Shown: positions 11,521 to 24,213, numbered from the stretch's first letter. The stretch: DNA of 64,000 nt from Malus domestica (GCF_042453785.1 NC_091677.1:33711001-33775000); one strand, 5' to 3'. Notes: generated by a model from the sequence alone, not told the origin. Made by a program: numbers and translations.

Positions 11521-12490
11521 ATAATTCATTTCACATTCATAATAAACCCGAAAGTGACTTGATAAGATGAAATTAACCCAATTACGTGTGAAAGGAAACC
11601 TTTCCAATTAAATGAATGAAATATTTGATGTGGATCAAAACCAAAACCAAATGAAAACAAATATCGACAACTGCCCAAGTTGGTGTTTGCCCCAAAGGTC
11701 TTCCTCCTCCTCCTCCTGCCATCCTTTAATTGAAACCCTAATTTTCCTTACTACTAAATAATGCTATTTTCGATCTATTTCTTTCGGTGTGTAAACTTTA
11801 CTAATTCTCGATAATTTTCAATCACTTCCACTGTAATTAAAATAAGTACTGAGTATATACACACTCATAAAAACACAAATTCAGTTTTCCATTCTAAAAA
11901 ATGAACGAAAGCACATACTCCAAGTCAATGTTCCTACTATATTCATTAATCCAACGATGCATCAAATATAAAAATTAAATTATACCTCTAATTTATAACC
12001 TTTTGATCTTGCTTCATCTGCAGCTAAACCAAAATTTGGACAATCCCCAATATAATTCCGTCAAAATCCACATAGCAACACCATGTAAGAATCATATTGG
12101 GTGTCTACACCCACACTTATCAATGTACACATAAATTTGAAATCTGAATCACTTGGGCTTCAAAGAAGGCCAAAAGTCTTTGTATTCAAGCATTTAATAC
12201 TCTACAGAAATTAACTAAACACAGCCACATTGAATACCAAACCCACTTACTTACCATCTTATCCAACTCTTATTTCGTAAATTTTTCTGGTAAAGAAGCG
12301 TAGTTTATCCTGAGCTCTGCAATAGAATAATTCAATTCTTCTTCATTGCTTTTCAATAGGATCCCTACAATCAAACAAACATAATTACTCTAGTAAATAA
12401 CTTCAATTTAAAATGCAAAGATATAACAGAAAGGAAAGTGATTAATTAAAAAATAAAACTGTTAAAACAACAGACTGATACACTTAACAT
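11521..12490. other. Helitron A interior without recognisable genes
   Basis: AT-rich DNA, probably intron-like. A CCT-rich stretch lies at 11701-11720. No ORF here has a recognisable protein signature. Confidence 0.4.
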
Positions 12491-12496
12491 GCCAAT

Positions 12497-13205
12497 TTAT
12501 ATACTATATAACAATACTAAATCAATTAATTTATAAAGATTAGAAATGGATTACAAAAAGCAGAAATCTTATTTGGCATGTATGAAAATGATACACACAT
12601 TCTTAGCCAATCAGCATGAAAAAGGTATAGAAAACTAATTTACTTTGTTAACTTTGGACAACTGGAGAGATGAAAGAACTCTTAGTTTTTACTATAAGTA
12701 TGACAACCATGTGATTTCATTGTTAATTGGGACTGATGTGTGTCATTAGGATTGCCAAAATTAGTGATCTTAGAGTTTGGCAGCCAATGACCGAATTGGA
12801 CTCAAGTTTATCAACATTTGATTCAACTAAACTAAATTGGATACGCTCATTAGCATAGAAATATGTATACCATATGACAATATTGAATCAAGTTATTTGC
12901 AAAGATTTAAAATGCAATGTAAAAAGGAAAAAATTTATTTTATATGTAATAAAATGATTAACAAATTTTTTATTGAGCAGTATAAAAAAGGTATTAAAAA
13001 CTAACCTAATTTATTAAGTTTGGAAAAATTGGACAGATAAAAGAAAGCTTTTAATCCTTACTATAACTAAAATAACTATGTTATTTCATTATCAAATAGG
13101 ATTCATACGTGTAATCAGGGTTAAGAAAATCACTGATTAAAGAATCTGCCAGAAATCATCAAATTGGACTTGAACTTACCAATTTCTGATTCAAATAAAC
13201 TAAGA
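12497..13205. repeat. Diverged direct duplication of about 370 bp
   Basis: Two adjacent blocks, about 12497-12866 and 12867-13205, can be aligned along their length: tatactatataacaatact against tataccatatgacaatatt at the start, and matching runs such as aaaaggtat...aaaactaa and aattggactc/aattggactt. They differ at many positions and by small indels, so the duplication is old. No coding potential was seen. Confidence 0.6.
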
Positions 13206-14722
13206 AAAGGAGTTGGAATCAAACTAACCTCTGTTTTCTATATGCAGCAAACTGCATCTTGTTTTTGCCCTTGTTAACAACATATCTTTCGCTCTGTACA
13301 CACCAAAAAACAGTAAACACCTCATTCATTACTAACAGCCATTTCAATCAATTAATTATTTAGACAAATTTTTCAACGATTCCGAAGCTCAGACAAAAAT
13401 TGCATGAGAAAATTGAGATTATATGCAATTGGATGTCAAAGAACCTGAAAATACCATATATCCAATATTTAGTGCATACACCTAAAAACTAATCTTTATA
13501 TATACTTTAAAATAATACAGATCAATGTAATCTAAAACATTGGAAATGCATATCAGTGCAAGCCAAGGTCTCAAGTTCTCAGAGTGGGGAATTACTGATT
13601 AGAACAGTTAATTCTCTGCTCCTTTTTGGGTATGAACTAATTAGCATAGTAGCCATAAAAATACGAAACAAAAGCTCAATAATTTATGCAATTTGGTTAA
13701 ATTTTATACAATTTCTAGCAAAACCCAAAACTCAATAATACAAAAGGAACCCAATAGATGATTAAAGCAATTTTATACACAACTTATGCAAGTCCAAAGA
13801 AACGCATTTGATCAAACTTACTGAATACTGAAAAAAAAAATTACAATCAAAGTACGGATTAATAACTACCTCAACAACTAACAGAGCCAAAGCCAAACCC
13901 TAGAGCTTCGAAGGGCAGAGACGATCACAGAGACAAGAATAGTCCTTATTCCTTCCCACTGCTGCTGCTGCCACTTTCTCTCTCTAAAAACCAATTGGAA
14001 ATTGTTTATAAAGAGACAGAGAGGAGAGGGCTATGATGATTGGATGAAAGAAGCATGAAAAACTAAAAGACATGTAAGCTTGAATTCGAGTCCCAAATTG
14101 AAAATATAAGGGAGGAGTGTAAGGGTGGCTTACCGAGGTCAGGAGAGGTGAGTCTCATAGGAAAAGTCGACGAACAGTGGCAGGAGCCAGTGCACAGTGA
14201 AAGGCCTCGCCTGTGTCTCCTGAACAGAACAGAGTGAGTGATAGTGGTTCTGTGAGATGGAGCGAGTGGTGGTGGTGCTGTAGTCATGTTTTGCCGGAAA
14301 ATGGAGGCTTTGGTGCGCCTCGGTGTTTACAGAGAAAAGAAAGGGGAGTCCAGGGAGCTAGTGGTTGTTTGATGGAGTTGAGGCTCGCCGGAGTGGCGAG
14401 TTGTGATGTGGACTCAGGCCTCTCGGCCTCTGGGTTTTACGGAGAAGGGGAAGATGGTTTAGGGTTGAGAGAGATGGAGGGACGGCTAGGTTTTAGAAAA
14501 GATGAAGAAGAATGGGGGTGAGCAGCGCTGGGGCTACATGTTGAGGGAAATGAAGAGAGAGCAAGAAGAAGTCGAAGGCAGTGAACCCTACGGACAAATT
14601 TACCCTTCTAAGTTATAATAATTACCCTTCCAACCCAGCCCAAATCTGATGGGTTCCTTGTAAATAAGGTGAAATCAAGTGGCAAACAATTGACTGTAGC
14701 CATGAACAGTAAGGAACAGTGC
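13206..14722. other. 5-prime part of Helitron A, leader-like DNA
   Basis: No confident gene. The segment 13.9-14.55 kb is richer in GC, purine biased on plus, and has overlapping open frames on both strands (14063-14287 minus, 14213-14521 plus). It resembles a captured 5-prime untranslated region or first exon, but I cannot name a source. Confidence 0.35.
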
Positions 14723-14769
14723 CAATTGAAAAGCCTTCTTTAGACTAAAGTAATAAGGCTTTTCAATTG
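14723..14769. repeat. Near-perfect hairpin at the A/D Helitron junction
   Basis: Arms CAATTGAAAAGCCTT (14723-14737) and AAGGCTTTTCAATTG (14755-14769) are exact reverse complements of 15 bases around a 17-base loop. The hairpin exists because Helitron A (minus) and Helitron D (plus) meet 5-prime end to 5-prime end. Confidence 0.85.
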
Positions 14770-16187
14770 CACTATTCAAATGAATAGTAACTTGGAGTGG
14801 ATTTTAAGTTATTTACAAAATTACCATCATCTCTTCATCGCAAATTGAAAATTTCGATTTTTTCACAAATTACCACCGCTTTTGCACAGTTTAACAGCGC
14901 CCACGCGTCAGTCATCGTGGAATGCTCTGCTTCGACTACATTTCCGTCCGTTTCCATCCCCATTTCTTTCCCTCTTTTTCTCTCCCGACTCTCTCTCACT
15001 GCCCTATTCTCTCACTCCCGCTCACCATCTCACTCCAAGCAATAGATACATGAACTCGATGAGAAGCCACCATCTCTTATCTACAAAGCGAAGAAGAACT
15101 CAGCAGATTGTATGTTACTCCTCCCCAATTTTTTCTGTATGTTTTCTTCAATTATTTGTTTTTGGGTTTGTTTCTTTCCCGAGAATAAGAAGAAAGAAAC
15201 AGGAAAAATTAATATTGGGTAGTTAATTTATGTTGGACTGTTATATTTATTCAAGACATCAGGGGAATTAGGTACATAATTGATTGATTACCTGAGTGAA
15301 TTTCTTTTATTTTGTCTGAAAGAATTTTTTTTTTTCTGGGATTTTGATGTTTTCTTGAATTTTACCACTTTGGTCGTGGCTTCCACTCAAATGTTAATTT
15401 AATTTACTTTGTTTGGGTATTATAGCAAATTATATATATAGTTTGCCGTTATAGTTTGGTCCTTTTTATGCAGTAGATTGTAGAAAAATGATCAAAAATA
15501 GCTTCAAGCAAGCACATGAGTTTGGTAAGTTTTGGTGTTCATACGCTGAATTTGTTTATGCTTTGTGTATTGTCTATTCAATTTATATCAGTTTCAGAAT
15601 TTATAATTGTGATGTTTATAAGTCCACGGAGTAAGTTGCATAGTTGTGCGGCATCTTTTATATGCAGAGAAGAGACGTGCTGAATCTCACTCCGCCATTC
15701 GCCCCTCTGACCTCTCATGATCTCTCACACCCTCTCTCTAATTTCAGAACAATATTAAGCAGCTTGAGCTCTCTTTGCATTGAATCAATGGCAGTCATCT
15801 AAGGATGATTTTTCTTTGCCTTTTTGTTGGATTAGTGAATTTTTAGCTTAATTTGGGTAGTGTAGGTTCCGTTTTGGCTTAATTTCGATTTTCAACTCTA
15901 ATAAAATATTGGTTTTAGGGATTTCTTCTTTGTGATCATCTTCATGTTTGATTGGTGATTTAGCGTGTGGATTGTCTACTTCTTTGATGAAAACTCTCAC
16001 CGTTGGGACTAATATAGGTTTCTCATATTTTTTTGCACCATTTGTGAGGGATTTAATTTTCCTTTGTGGGTTTTCTTATACTCAAGGTATGATTTACATT
16101 CTGGAATTCATGGTTCAATTGGAAACCACGATGACATATCAACGTGTGTAGGACCCTTGATTTTGTATTATTTACATTCCTGCCATT
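14757..16187 (+). repeat. Right arm of the 1.43 kb inverted repeat
   Basis: Reverse complement of 9501-10932. It contains CT-rich leader-like DNA (14.94-15.03 kb) and the small ORF MIGDLACGLSTSLMKT. Just beyond it, 16187-16350 is similar in reverse complement to about 39590-39745 in Helitron E, so the element family shares modules further in. Confidence 0.85.
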
Positions 16188-17422
16188 ACCAAAAAGCATG
16201 GGCTGCAGAGACAGAGAGGGAGATAGGCGGGGGATGGCAGGGAGGGGAAGGGAGAGGGAGGAGTGAGGTTGCTATAAAAAGGGGTTATGGTTGATTTTTT
16301 TTTCTCCTCAAATCAAGGGTTGGTGTCGGGATTAAGGGATGTGTCAAAATTGCCAATAGAAGCCTAAATTAATGGGTAGTTGTCGGTGATTGAGAGATTG
16401 AGAGGGAGAAAATTGGGGGAGGTTGTCACTGACCCGATGGAGTGAGGGATTTTGTGAGGATTAACTAACTTATTGACTAGGAACACAAGACAAGACATGC
16501 TTCCGGTAAACCGCCTCCGTCGCTTTCCTCCTCTCGCCTCCGTCTACCTCCTCTCCCTTTCTTCGTCTCCCCCTCCTCCTCTCTCTCTCTCTCTATGGAA
16601 TCGATCGATCTTCGAAGAGGATAAAAAGATCTGAAATGGTGTGCTTCTTCTACTGTGATTCTGTGTTTTTAATTTTTCTGGGTTTGGCTTCTTCTTTTAT
16701 TCCACTACTAATTTACAAAAATAATGAATTTTGTACATTTTGTTTTTATTTTACTTTTTGTTATATTTCATTGTAATATCAAATAGAGTTGGTATTTTAA
16801 AATCTCACTGCAATGTTTTTTGTTATATTGTTGGTGGGTATCTTTAATTATGCCCTGATGGAGAAAGGCAAAGAGGACAGACCTGGATTTGGGGCATAAA
16901 AGGGATCTTTAGATTTCTGTGAAAGTACTTTGTGCCTTTTTGCTATTGGTGATGAGTGTTCATGAATATTTATGCTTTAATATAGCTGTTACAGGAGCAA
17001 GTTGTTTAGTTAAAATCCTAAGAAGATTAGGGTAAAACATTCCGGCTCTCTCATTATTGATAGTCTGAATTTCTGCAATCTCTGAGATATATTTGGGATA
17101 GTTTTATAGTGATATACATCAAGGTTCAAGAAAAACTTTGCTGCACTGCACTATAGGAGTATCTGGTTGATGAAATTTTTCTGATTTAAGCATTTAGCTC
17201 CTCGATTGCATTAAATCAGTATTTAAAGAAGTTTTTGTCTGAGAATGCATTGATAGAATTTTTTTTGCCCAAAAATTAACTCACAGAGCTTCCTGTGAGT
17301 TAGTCTTAGCTTTTGATTTAATTTTTTTTTAGAATTATTATCATTTTTTTTATCTCTGCTGCTGTTTTGGATTTTTTTTAATGATTTTTATGCGATGTTC
17401 ATCTGTGTAGGCACTCAAATTA

Positions 17423-17926
17423 GTGTTTTGGAGTGCATATGGACCAGACACCACAAAAGAGAAAACGGAAACCAAAATCAGAGCCATCAAAACAAACAAA
17501 TGCTGGTATGTCCTAAAAAAGGTTGGTTTGTGCACTTTCAAAGAATACATGGAAGAAGATAATATTGATCATGGTGTAGAATGTGATGGTAATGTGGTTG
17601 AAAAAGATAAAATGTTGCACGAAAAGATCTCAGAGCTCATTGACGAAAATATGCAGCACCAGGCTGAGTTGATAAGGAGAAACAAGGAGAATAGTGAAAC
17701 AATTGAGTGGCTTTTATCCCAGGTGCATAAGCTAACGGATGAGAACAAAATTTTGAAGATTAATCTGGGAATCCATAAGGATACTACTGATCATACAATT
17801 GCAATCCATAAGGATGCTACTGATTATACAATTACAAGGCAAAACAAGCCTCAGTTTTCAAAGTCTAAGTCCATAGGGCCATCTTTCCCTGGAAGGCTCA
17901 CTGGATGCCTAGAACTTGGATCTTAA
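17423..17926 (+). pseudogene. Captured coiled-coil protein fragment (NET/KIP1-like?)
   Basis: An open frame of 167 codons. Its middle part is a clear heptad-type helix: KMLHEKISELIDENMQHQAE followed by LIRRNKENSETIEWLLSQV and HKLTDENKILKINL. This resembles the C-terminal coiled coil of small NETWORKED/KIP1-like actin-associated plant proteins, but the match is by impression only. The N-terminal part (VLKKVGLCTFKEYMEE) and the C-terminal repeat of IHKDATDYTI do not help. It lies in plus orientation in Helitron D and has no visible promoter of its own. It could be a translated fragment or an accidental frame. Confidence 0.4.
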
Positions 17927-17929
17927 TTA

Positions 17930-20900
17930 GCTACTTTTCAACTTTAGTAGGTAGCGTTATAAGTTTTCAAATGTATCTGTTTATATGCTTTCATAATACA
18001 TGTGAAGATTCCGAGTCAATTATAACATATTTTAATTTTTAATTTTATGAGTATAGAAAAGGAATTGAATGCTTCGTTATTTTGATCTTGCAGCTGAAGC
18101 CAAGTCTGGATAGAGAGAAAGATCTCATGGTAGGAATCATGGACTTGATGAAGGTGAGGTTAACAAAGTGTGCTTTAGCACCAAGATTGGAATCTGGGTG
18201 TTCTGAGTTTTGTTTTGTTGTGATTTTTCTATAATCTAGATGCTGAAATACTTGGAGTTGGAATTAATAAGAATTGATTGAACATGGATTTTTTATTAGA
18301 TTGGTATGGCTGACATAGTTAAGAAGTAGTTTAAGATGCAGTGATTAGGGCATTTCTTTAACTGAACATATTTGTTTTCATGAGGTAGATAGAATCCTCT
18401 GTAATTTAATTAATTAGATTGAAATTTGGGGTCTGGATTCTTAAACTATGGTGGTTAATGTAGCTTTTTTGGTGAATTTTTCAAGTGGGGAAAAAGAGGT
18501 GGGTGTGGGATTTATATTGTTATTCTCAGTTGGTATATAAATATTTGAGTGTGCAAGAAATGGTTACCATACAAAAAATACAAGAACTGAAATTAGAAGG
18601 GATAATGGCAGTTTGCAGAGGGTTGGTTCAGGGATGGTAAAAGTTGTGTACGTGGCGAGATTAATGGAGGTGGTTTCGTGGTGGCGTAGTTCTCCGTGAA
18701 AAATGGCGACGGTGGTCGCCTTGCTATTTCTGTGCAGCGAGCACAGTATCAAGAGAGAGAGAGAGAGAGAGGTGAGGGAAATAGGGAGAGTAGTAGAGAG
18801 GGAGTGAGACATGAGGGTGGTGGCAAGCTGGTGCCTTGAGGGAGTGGCGAGTGAGGTGGTGATAGTTTCTCGAACGGGAGATTTATGGTGTACTAGAGAA
18901 CTTGACTCCTCTCTCAGTCTGGTCTCCGGAGAAGAAAACCAAACATAGCTATGCATTAGCAAAGTTTGAAATGAGGGTTTTTAATCTTTGGCATGCTATT
19001 GTCTTTATTTGATCATTCTTTGAAAAAAATTATGATGGACAAGTGAAATAAACTGAATGAAAACTTGGAGAAGAAGTTCTGATTTTTAATATCTTTAATC
19101 CGGGATTATTGTGATGCCCTTTGACAATTGAAATGTGAATGCATTATGTTGCTTAGAACACAAGTCAATATTTTTTAAACTGTGTTAGGTATGATGGATG
19201 CTATAGATAGAAAAATGTTGGCTTAAGGTTGGATTCCAGGTAAATATGTGCTATCCTGGATGATGGAATTGCATAGCATCCTAAGTTTCTATATTTTCCT
19301 GAACAGATTTACTGAAAATGTTTTTCAAGGATATTCAACAATAACTTTAATCTTCAGACTTTCTCATTGTTGCAGTCTCTAATGCTTTAGTTAATCCTAT
19401 TAGCCTATTGTTAGATCAATTAAAAGAGTGTTTTAGCCTTCTGTTAGTGTTTCATCTTATATACTTTCTCATTGTTAGATCAGTTGTGATTCTGTGTGGT
19501 TCATGTTTCCGGGTGTAAAATTGTTCATACAATCTCACTTTTGCATCTAATTAGTGAGCCAAAAAGAAAATTTTTAACATTTTAAATCCTAATTATCTCT
19601 ATTTCAGCCAATGCATATTTTTTCCACCTAAAAGTCTTTGATGCATGTCTTCTTTTTTTTTTTTTTAGTATTGAAACATACATTGTTCGAAATTTGTTGA
19701 GCACTTGAAACTTTACAAGTTAAGATTTGGAATTTTATGATATATGATAACTGCTTTGTATGTTTGTTGTTGATTAAGCACGTGGGATACAACTCGGTCT
19801 TAGACACTTAATAAAGGTTTATCGTTTGAAATTAATGGGGCACATGTTATTCTCATGATATTGGCTGCAAATGCTGCAGAGTGATTACAGAAACCAACGC
19901 AGAAAAAGCTTTATAGGTAACTTTTACATTTATAGCATTTCAGAATTCGCATAAATACCAGAAAACATCTTGAAAGACTACCATTTCAAGTGGATCTTTT
20001 CTTTCATGTGGAAACCAAGCTTCCTTTTTCTTAACTCATTCTATTAAAACTTCAAATTATGTTCAATTTGTTGATTGGCTGTTAGCACTTAAGTTGATCT
20101 ATTTATTTCCAATGTACCCTTTTTTATGCATGAGTGCTTTTCTGTTGCATGTTTAGAAGATGAATGCATCAATTCTTAGGTAACCTTCTTTTTGTTCTGT
20201 GACGTAGGACAGAGTAGGACAGCGGAAATTAGATTGTTTAGCGGAAGTGAAACGACATAAAACTTAAATTGAAACATCATATGCTTCTGTTTTATAGGAC
20301 TGGGGGGGGGGGGGATAAAAACAGTATATTTTGTTGTTGCATGTTTCATTAATTCAAACTTTCAAATATACACTCTCTTCATTATGCACAGTATGTTGAT
20401 GTGAACTGAATCTAAATAATTTGTCTTTCTGTCGAAAATATTCATAGTATGTCCTGCATTACAGTTTCAAAACCCACAGCAGCACGTGGGCAATTTTATT
20501 TTCCCTCTCCCTATATGTAGTTTAATATAATTCAACGAGTTCAAAGAGAATGATCAGAATGAAGGTTTGTATTAGATCCGATGTGCTTCCTCTTTCTATG
20601 CATTTTGGTTCAAATTAGGGTTTTAGGTTGAAACCCGAAACGAAAAGAGAATAAAGTTTTCAGGATGTTCGGATTTTGTGTTTCGATGAGAGGAAAAAAT
20701 GAGAAATTTGTTAAGAAAAGTTGTGGTCGGATTTTACATGTTTACCGTTTTCAAGGTACGGTGTTCATCGATCTTAACTTTAAATTTGTTTCTCAATTTT
20801 TTTGTAGTTTTGGATTTGTAAAAACCCTCGATTGAATCGGGTGCTGGTATGGTCCCTTACAGGAAAAAAAAGTTTCATTTTTTTCCCCTTAAAATTTTAG

Positions 20901-21700
20901 TTTTTGTTATTTTCTTTTTTCTTCACAAAGGAACTTAGGTGGTAGCTGTATTACTAATTAGCTACAGAATTTATATATTCTTATGAGTACGGTATGGGTG
21001 CAGGTTTGCTATGTTGCTTTTTGGGATGAAATTACTTTAAATACAAAGGAAAATTTGATCGATATTATTGGGTTGTACGCAGAAATCTAAGTTTTACCTA
21101 TTTTGATAATGCTTGGTTTTTGTGTATTGAGTTGGATAGACAGTTCATAGGTTTGGTTCCATATTTATTCGGAGAAGAAAAACACAAAGAGGGCAACACA
21201 ATAACCCTAGGATGATTATATATGGAATGAATTAAATCTATTAACGAATTATATTTTGGGTGGTGTTAGGGAGAAACGCCTACACTCCAAATATTTATGA
21301 ATTGGATTCATTATAAAATAGGTAAATTGTATGCATTACTTCTTTTGGCACTAAATCTTTTGTTAAATTTTATTTTGCTGACTTTTAGTTTTTGACTTTC
21401 CTTTGGCAGGACTTTTAATTAAGCATGCATCTTTGGTGTAATATTATCATATTCTTGAGGTTTGAATTTTTTACTCTTACTTTTGTGACCATTATATGTT
21501 TGCGTATCTCTCTTTTGGGTTATCCATCAATTAAAAATTATTATGTGAGGATTTTGATTGTTGACTTATCATTGGTATATTTCAAGTGGTTTTTGATATT
21601 TTGATAGGTGTTGGAAAAAAAAGATGAAATTGTTTTGCGCTCAACGCATAGTTAATCTTAAAATAGGGTTTATTAAATTGGTTTGATGATATATAGGTGG
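17930..21700. other. Helitron D interior, mostly non-coding
   Basis: AT-rich DNA with a (GA)n run near 18756-18772, a poly-G run near 20304-20314 and the internal Helitron-like hairpin near 20470. The minus-strand frame at 18564-18962 is serine/threonine/leucine rich low-complexity sequence over the GA-rich stretch and is not supported as a gene. Confidence 0.4.
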
Positions 21701-21713
21701 TAACAAATTAATG

Positions 21714-21818
21714 ATGTCAACTCCTACAAGGAAGAGGCTGATGAGAGACTTCGAGAGGCTGCAACAAGACCAGCCTGCGAGGATTAGTGGGGCGCCTCAG
21801 GATAACAATATAATGTTG
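21714..21818 (+). pseudogene. UBC2: Captured first exon of RAD6-type E2 (UBC1/2-like)
   Basis: The frame begins [20 protein letters not shown] and continues [15 protein letters not shown], the N-terminus of plant RAD6-like ubiquitin-conjugating enzymes (nucleus; histone H2B ubiquitination). The family usually reads DPPAGISGAP here, so two conserved residues have changed. After NNIML the sequence leaves the family and meets a possible donor (gaggttagtt). The catalytic cysteine and all later exons are absent. It lies in the plus orientation of Helitron D. A second ATG three bases upstream (21711) is also in frame. Confidence 0.85.
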
Positions 21819-23000
21819 TCGGCGAGGTTAGTTATTTTTTAGGCTTTGCTTCTACAAACGTGAACTCTTTACATGGAAACCGAATTTTATGTGAATTTTA
21901 ATAGTTATATATCAAACTCCTCTGCACTGAACTCTGTGTATTACAACAATTATAATTAGAACTTGGATGAAATGGGCTCCATCCAGCAAAACTCCTGCCC
22001 TAACAATAATAATTAGAACCAAATTTGATAATTTCTCATAGTTTAGGCCATTTGGCCAAGTCAGAATGAGAAACATAGATGTTTTCTTTATCTTATGCTA
22101 TTTGTTTGGCTGTAAATCGTATGGAGTAAATCTCATGGTGTCATTCTAAATAAACTGGAAATATGTCTCATGCAAAATTAATGTTGATGTTTATCAATGG
22201 AAATAAGTTTTGAAGTGATTACCTTTCTTTATACAAGTTCTCTTCACAATGAAACCTATATTATAGTGTCACTTTTACTTGCTTTCGCACAAAAGGGGTG
22301 TCTGGACATGTAATTGGCGTGTCATTACTCACTAAATCTTTTTTATCCTTATCTTCTATATTAATATCACCATTTTTTTGGGTGCTCATTGAGTGGTTTG
22401 GCAGGTAATAGATAAAGGTTTTAATGCATTCATTTAATGTTATTACAGATCTGCTAAATTCTTCAAGAAGTCCGGTTTACAGAACTGAAGCTGTTTAAGC
22501 ACAAGGTGTCCCAGTTTATAGATGAGGTATTATAAAATTTAAAAAGCGTCAATATTATCATTACTGATCCTTAACATTTAACTATCAAAGCTTGAGTTTA
22601 TAATAATTAATTCTTCACTGATGATATGTTGTGATGGGGTTTAGTAATTTTCAGTATTCTTCAATTCTTTTTAATCTGCAAAATCAAATAGCCCATGGAA
22701 TTTATGGCATACAATTAGTTTCCTTTCAGTTGGGTTGAAATGATATTGATTGTGTTGTTATGAAGCTCCTTTTTATAGTTAGGTTGAAAATCATATTGAT
22801 AGATTCTTTATTTGGTTGGTCCTATCTGTAACAAATGGGATTGTTTTGTTTGATGTTTGAATCAAAATTTGATCTTTTTTTGTGTGAAATTATGATGGAA
22901 TCGCAAATTTGTGAGGTATATCTTAGATTATTGGTTGCATAGTCACCTTCCCACAACTATCACATTGTCTCTTGACTAGATGAATTTTTATAATTTCTAG

Positions 23001-23074
23001 GATCTACGGTTGCAATGCTTTTGATGCATGCAATCAGGAGGATGCTACTACTCTTATGGAGCTTCTTTGGCATG
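23001..23074 (+). pseudogene. Captured exon-like block of unknown origin
   Basis: A 74-base segment has an acceptor-like ttctag before it and a good donor, GTAAGT, after it. In one frame it reads IYGCNAFDACNQEDATTLME then LLWH, which looks like real protein. I do not recognise the family. A further piece at 22450-22528, between an attacag and gaggtatt, could be another exon but has stops in all frames. Confidence 0.3.
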
Positions 23075-23673
23075 GTAAGTTGAAGTTGCATAGCATTTTT
23101 TTTTCGTTCACGAAATTCGTTATCTTGCTATCCTGGCAATTAGCAGTGTCTGACAACTGGTGAAGTATATGAATATATGTGGAAGTTTGAATTATACAAA
23201 TGAAAGTGAACTTTTAACAACTCTAACTTAGAATTTTTATTAATTTCTTTCATTTGTGTTCGACTATTTTACTTTTTTGGTATATAAGTACAACTATAGA
23301 TCGAAAACCACATAAATTACCTAACAGCCAAGGAATTGTTTGTGGTAGAACATAACATGATGTAAAGCTCAAATTTTGGGCACTTAAATATATGTTTTTT
23401 TTTTCAATTACAATCAGTCAGCATGAAAGTTCAATTGGATTTGTTCTGGTCTCCAAAAATTTTTCTTTGTTTGGTTACCGATTAATTTATGTGGTGAGAG
23501 TTTAGTTTTTGCTTTTCTGCCTATGTATATATGATTTGAAATGGACAATTCAATTTTCTATATATAAATTTGTAGTCGAAGAGTTCGAAGGAGAGGTGAA
23601 TTAGAAACAATGGGGGGAAGAGTGATGGAGTTGAGGAGTTGAGAGTTAATGAGGTATACTTGAATTTCTGTAT

Positions 23674-23781
23674 GATGTCCTTGGTATTGGGAGATCATTG
23701 AGACTAACTATCTGGTTGATTAATCACGATGTCCTTGGTATTGGGAGATCATTGAGACTAACTATCTGGTTGATTAATCAC
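23674..23781. repeat. Exact 54-bp tandem duplication
   Basis: Two head-to-tail copies (23674-23727 and 23728-23781) beginning gatgtccttggtattgggag appear identical. The copies are recent. Nothing coding is seen in them. Confidence 0.9.
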
Positions 23782-24213
23782 TAATTTGAACTATTTGTGC
23801 TTGGAAAATTAGCTACTTGAACAAGTACTGAACGCTTTCTATGTTTTCTTATTAACTGCTGAAATAGGTGCCTGCCCTATAGGACACATATTTTGCCTTC
23901 TTAACTACAAGGGAAAAATATGTGTGAATTGCATGTTGCTTATGTTTCTTATGGAAACAGAACTTTTTTTGGCAACCATGTCTTTGTGATCAAGAATGTT
24001 CAGTTTCTTCCTACTAATTGTGCAATGTCTTTACATGTCAACTTAGTGGAATGTATATAAAAGTCAAACTACTTATCTTATCGATCTCATTCACTCATGT
24101 GTCCCTCTGTTCATTCATGATTGTGTTGAATTTTTTCAGGTAAAATGTGTCTTATTCATGCAGTTACGCCTGAAATAGTGGTTCCCACTGCAACACGTGG
24201 GCTTATTTTCTAG

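Larger units (their letters stand above)
10949..14744 (-). mobile_element. Non-autonomous Helitron A
   Basis: The 3-prime end on the minus strand is a hairpin (10961-10978, arms CCCGC/GCGGG) followed by a T-rich spacer and terminal CTAG (10949-10952). The 5-prime end is proposed at 14744, reading TCTAAAGAAGGCTTTTC inward. On the minus strand it is followed after only 6 bases by the 5-prime end of Helitron C, so the two lie head to tail. It carries an MLO gene piece and a diverged internal duplication. No Rep/helicase protein was seen. Confidence 0.75.
14757..24213 (+). mobile_element. Non-autonomous Helitron D (possibly two fused elements)
   Basis: The 3-prime end is on the plus strand: hairpin CCCAC...GTGGG (24185-24200), T-rich spacer, terminal CTAG at 24210-24213 followed by T. 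The last 90 bases closely match the 3-prime end of Helitron E. The 5-prime 1.43 kb is the right arm of the inverted repeat with Helitron C. A second 3-prime-like hairpin (aaacccacagcagcacgtgggc, about 20468-20490) without the CTAG suggests that two elements were joined near 20.5 kb. Cargo: a coiled-coil ORF (17.4 kb), a RAD6-type exon (21.7 kb) and an unknown exon (23.0 kb), all in the plus orientation of the element. No Rep/helicase protein was seen. Confidence 0.65.

Noticed and set aside
18564..18962. Serine/leucine-rich minus-strand frame in Helitron D
   Set aside because: Low-complexity translation over a GA-rich stretch; no domain or splice context.
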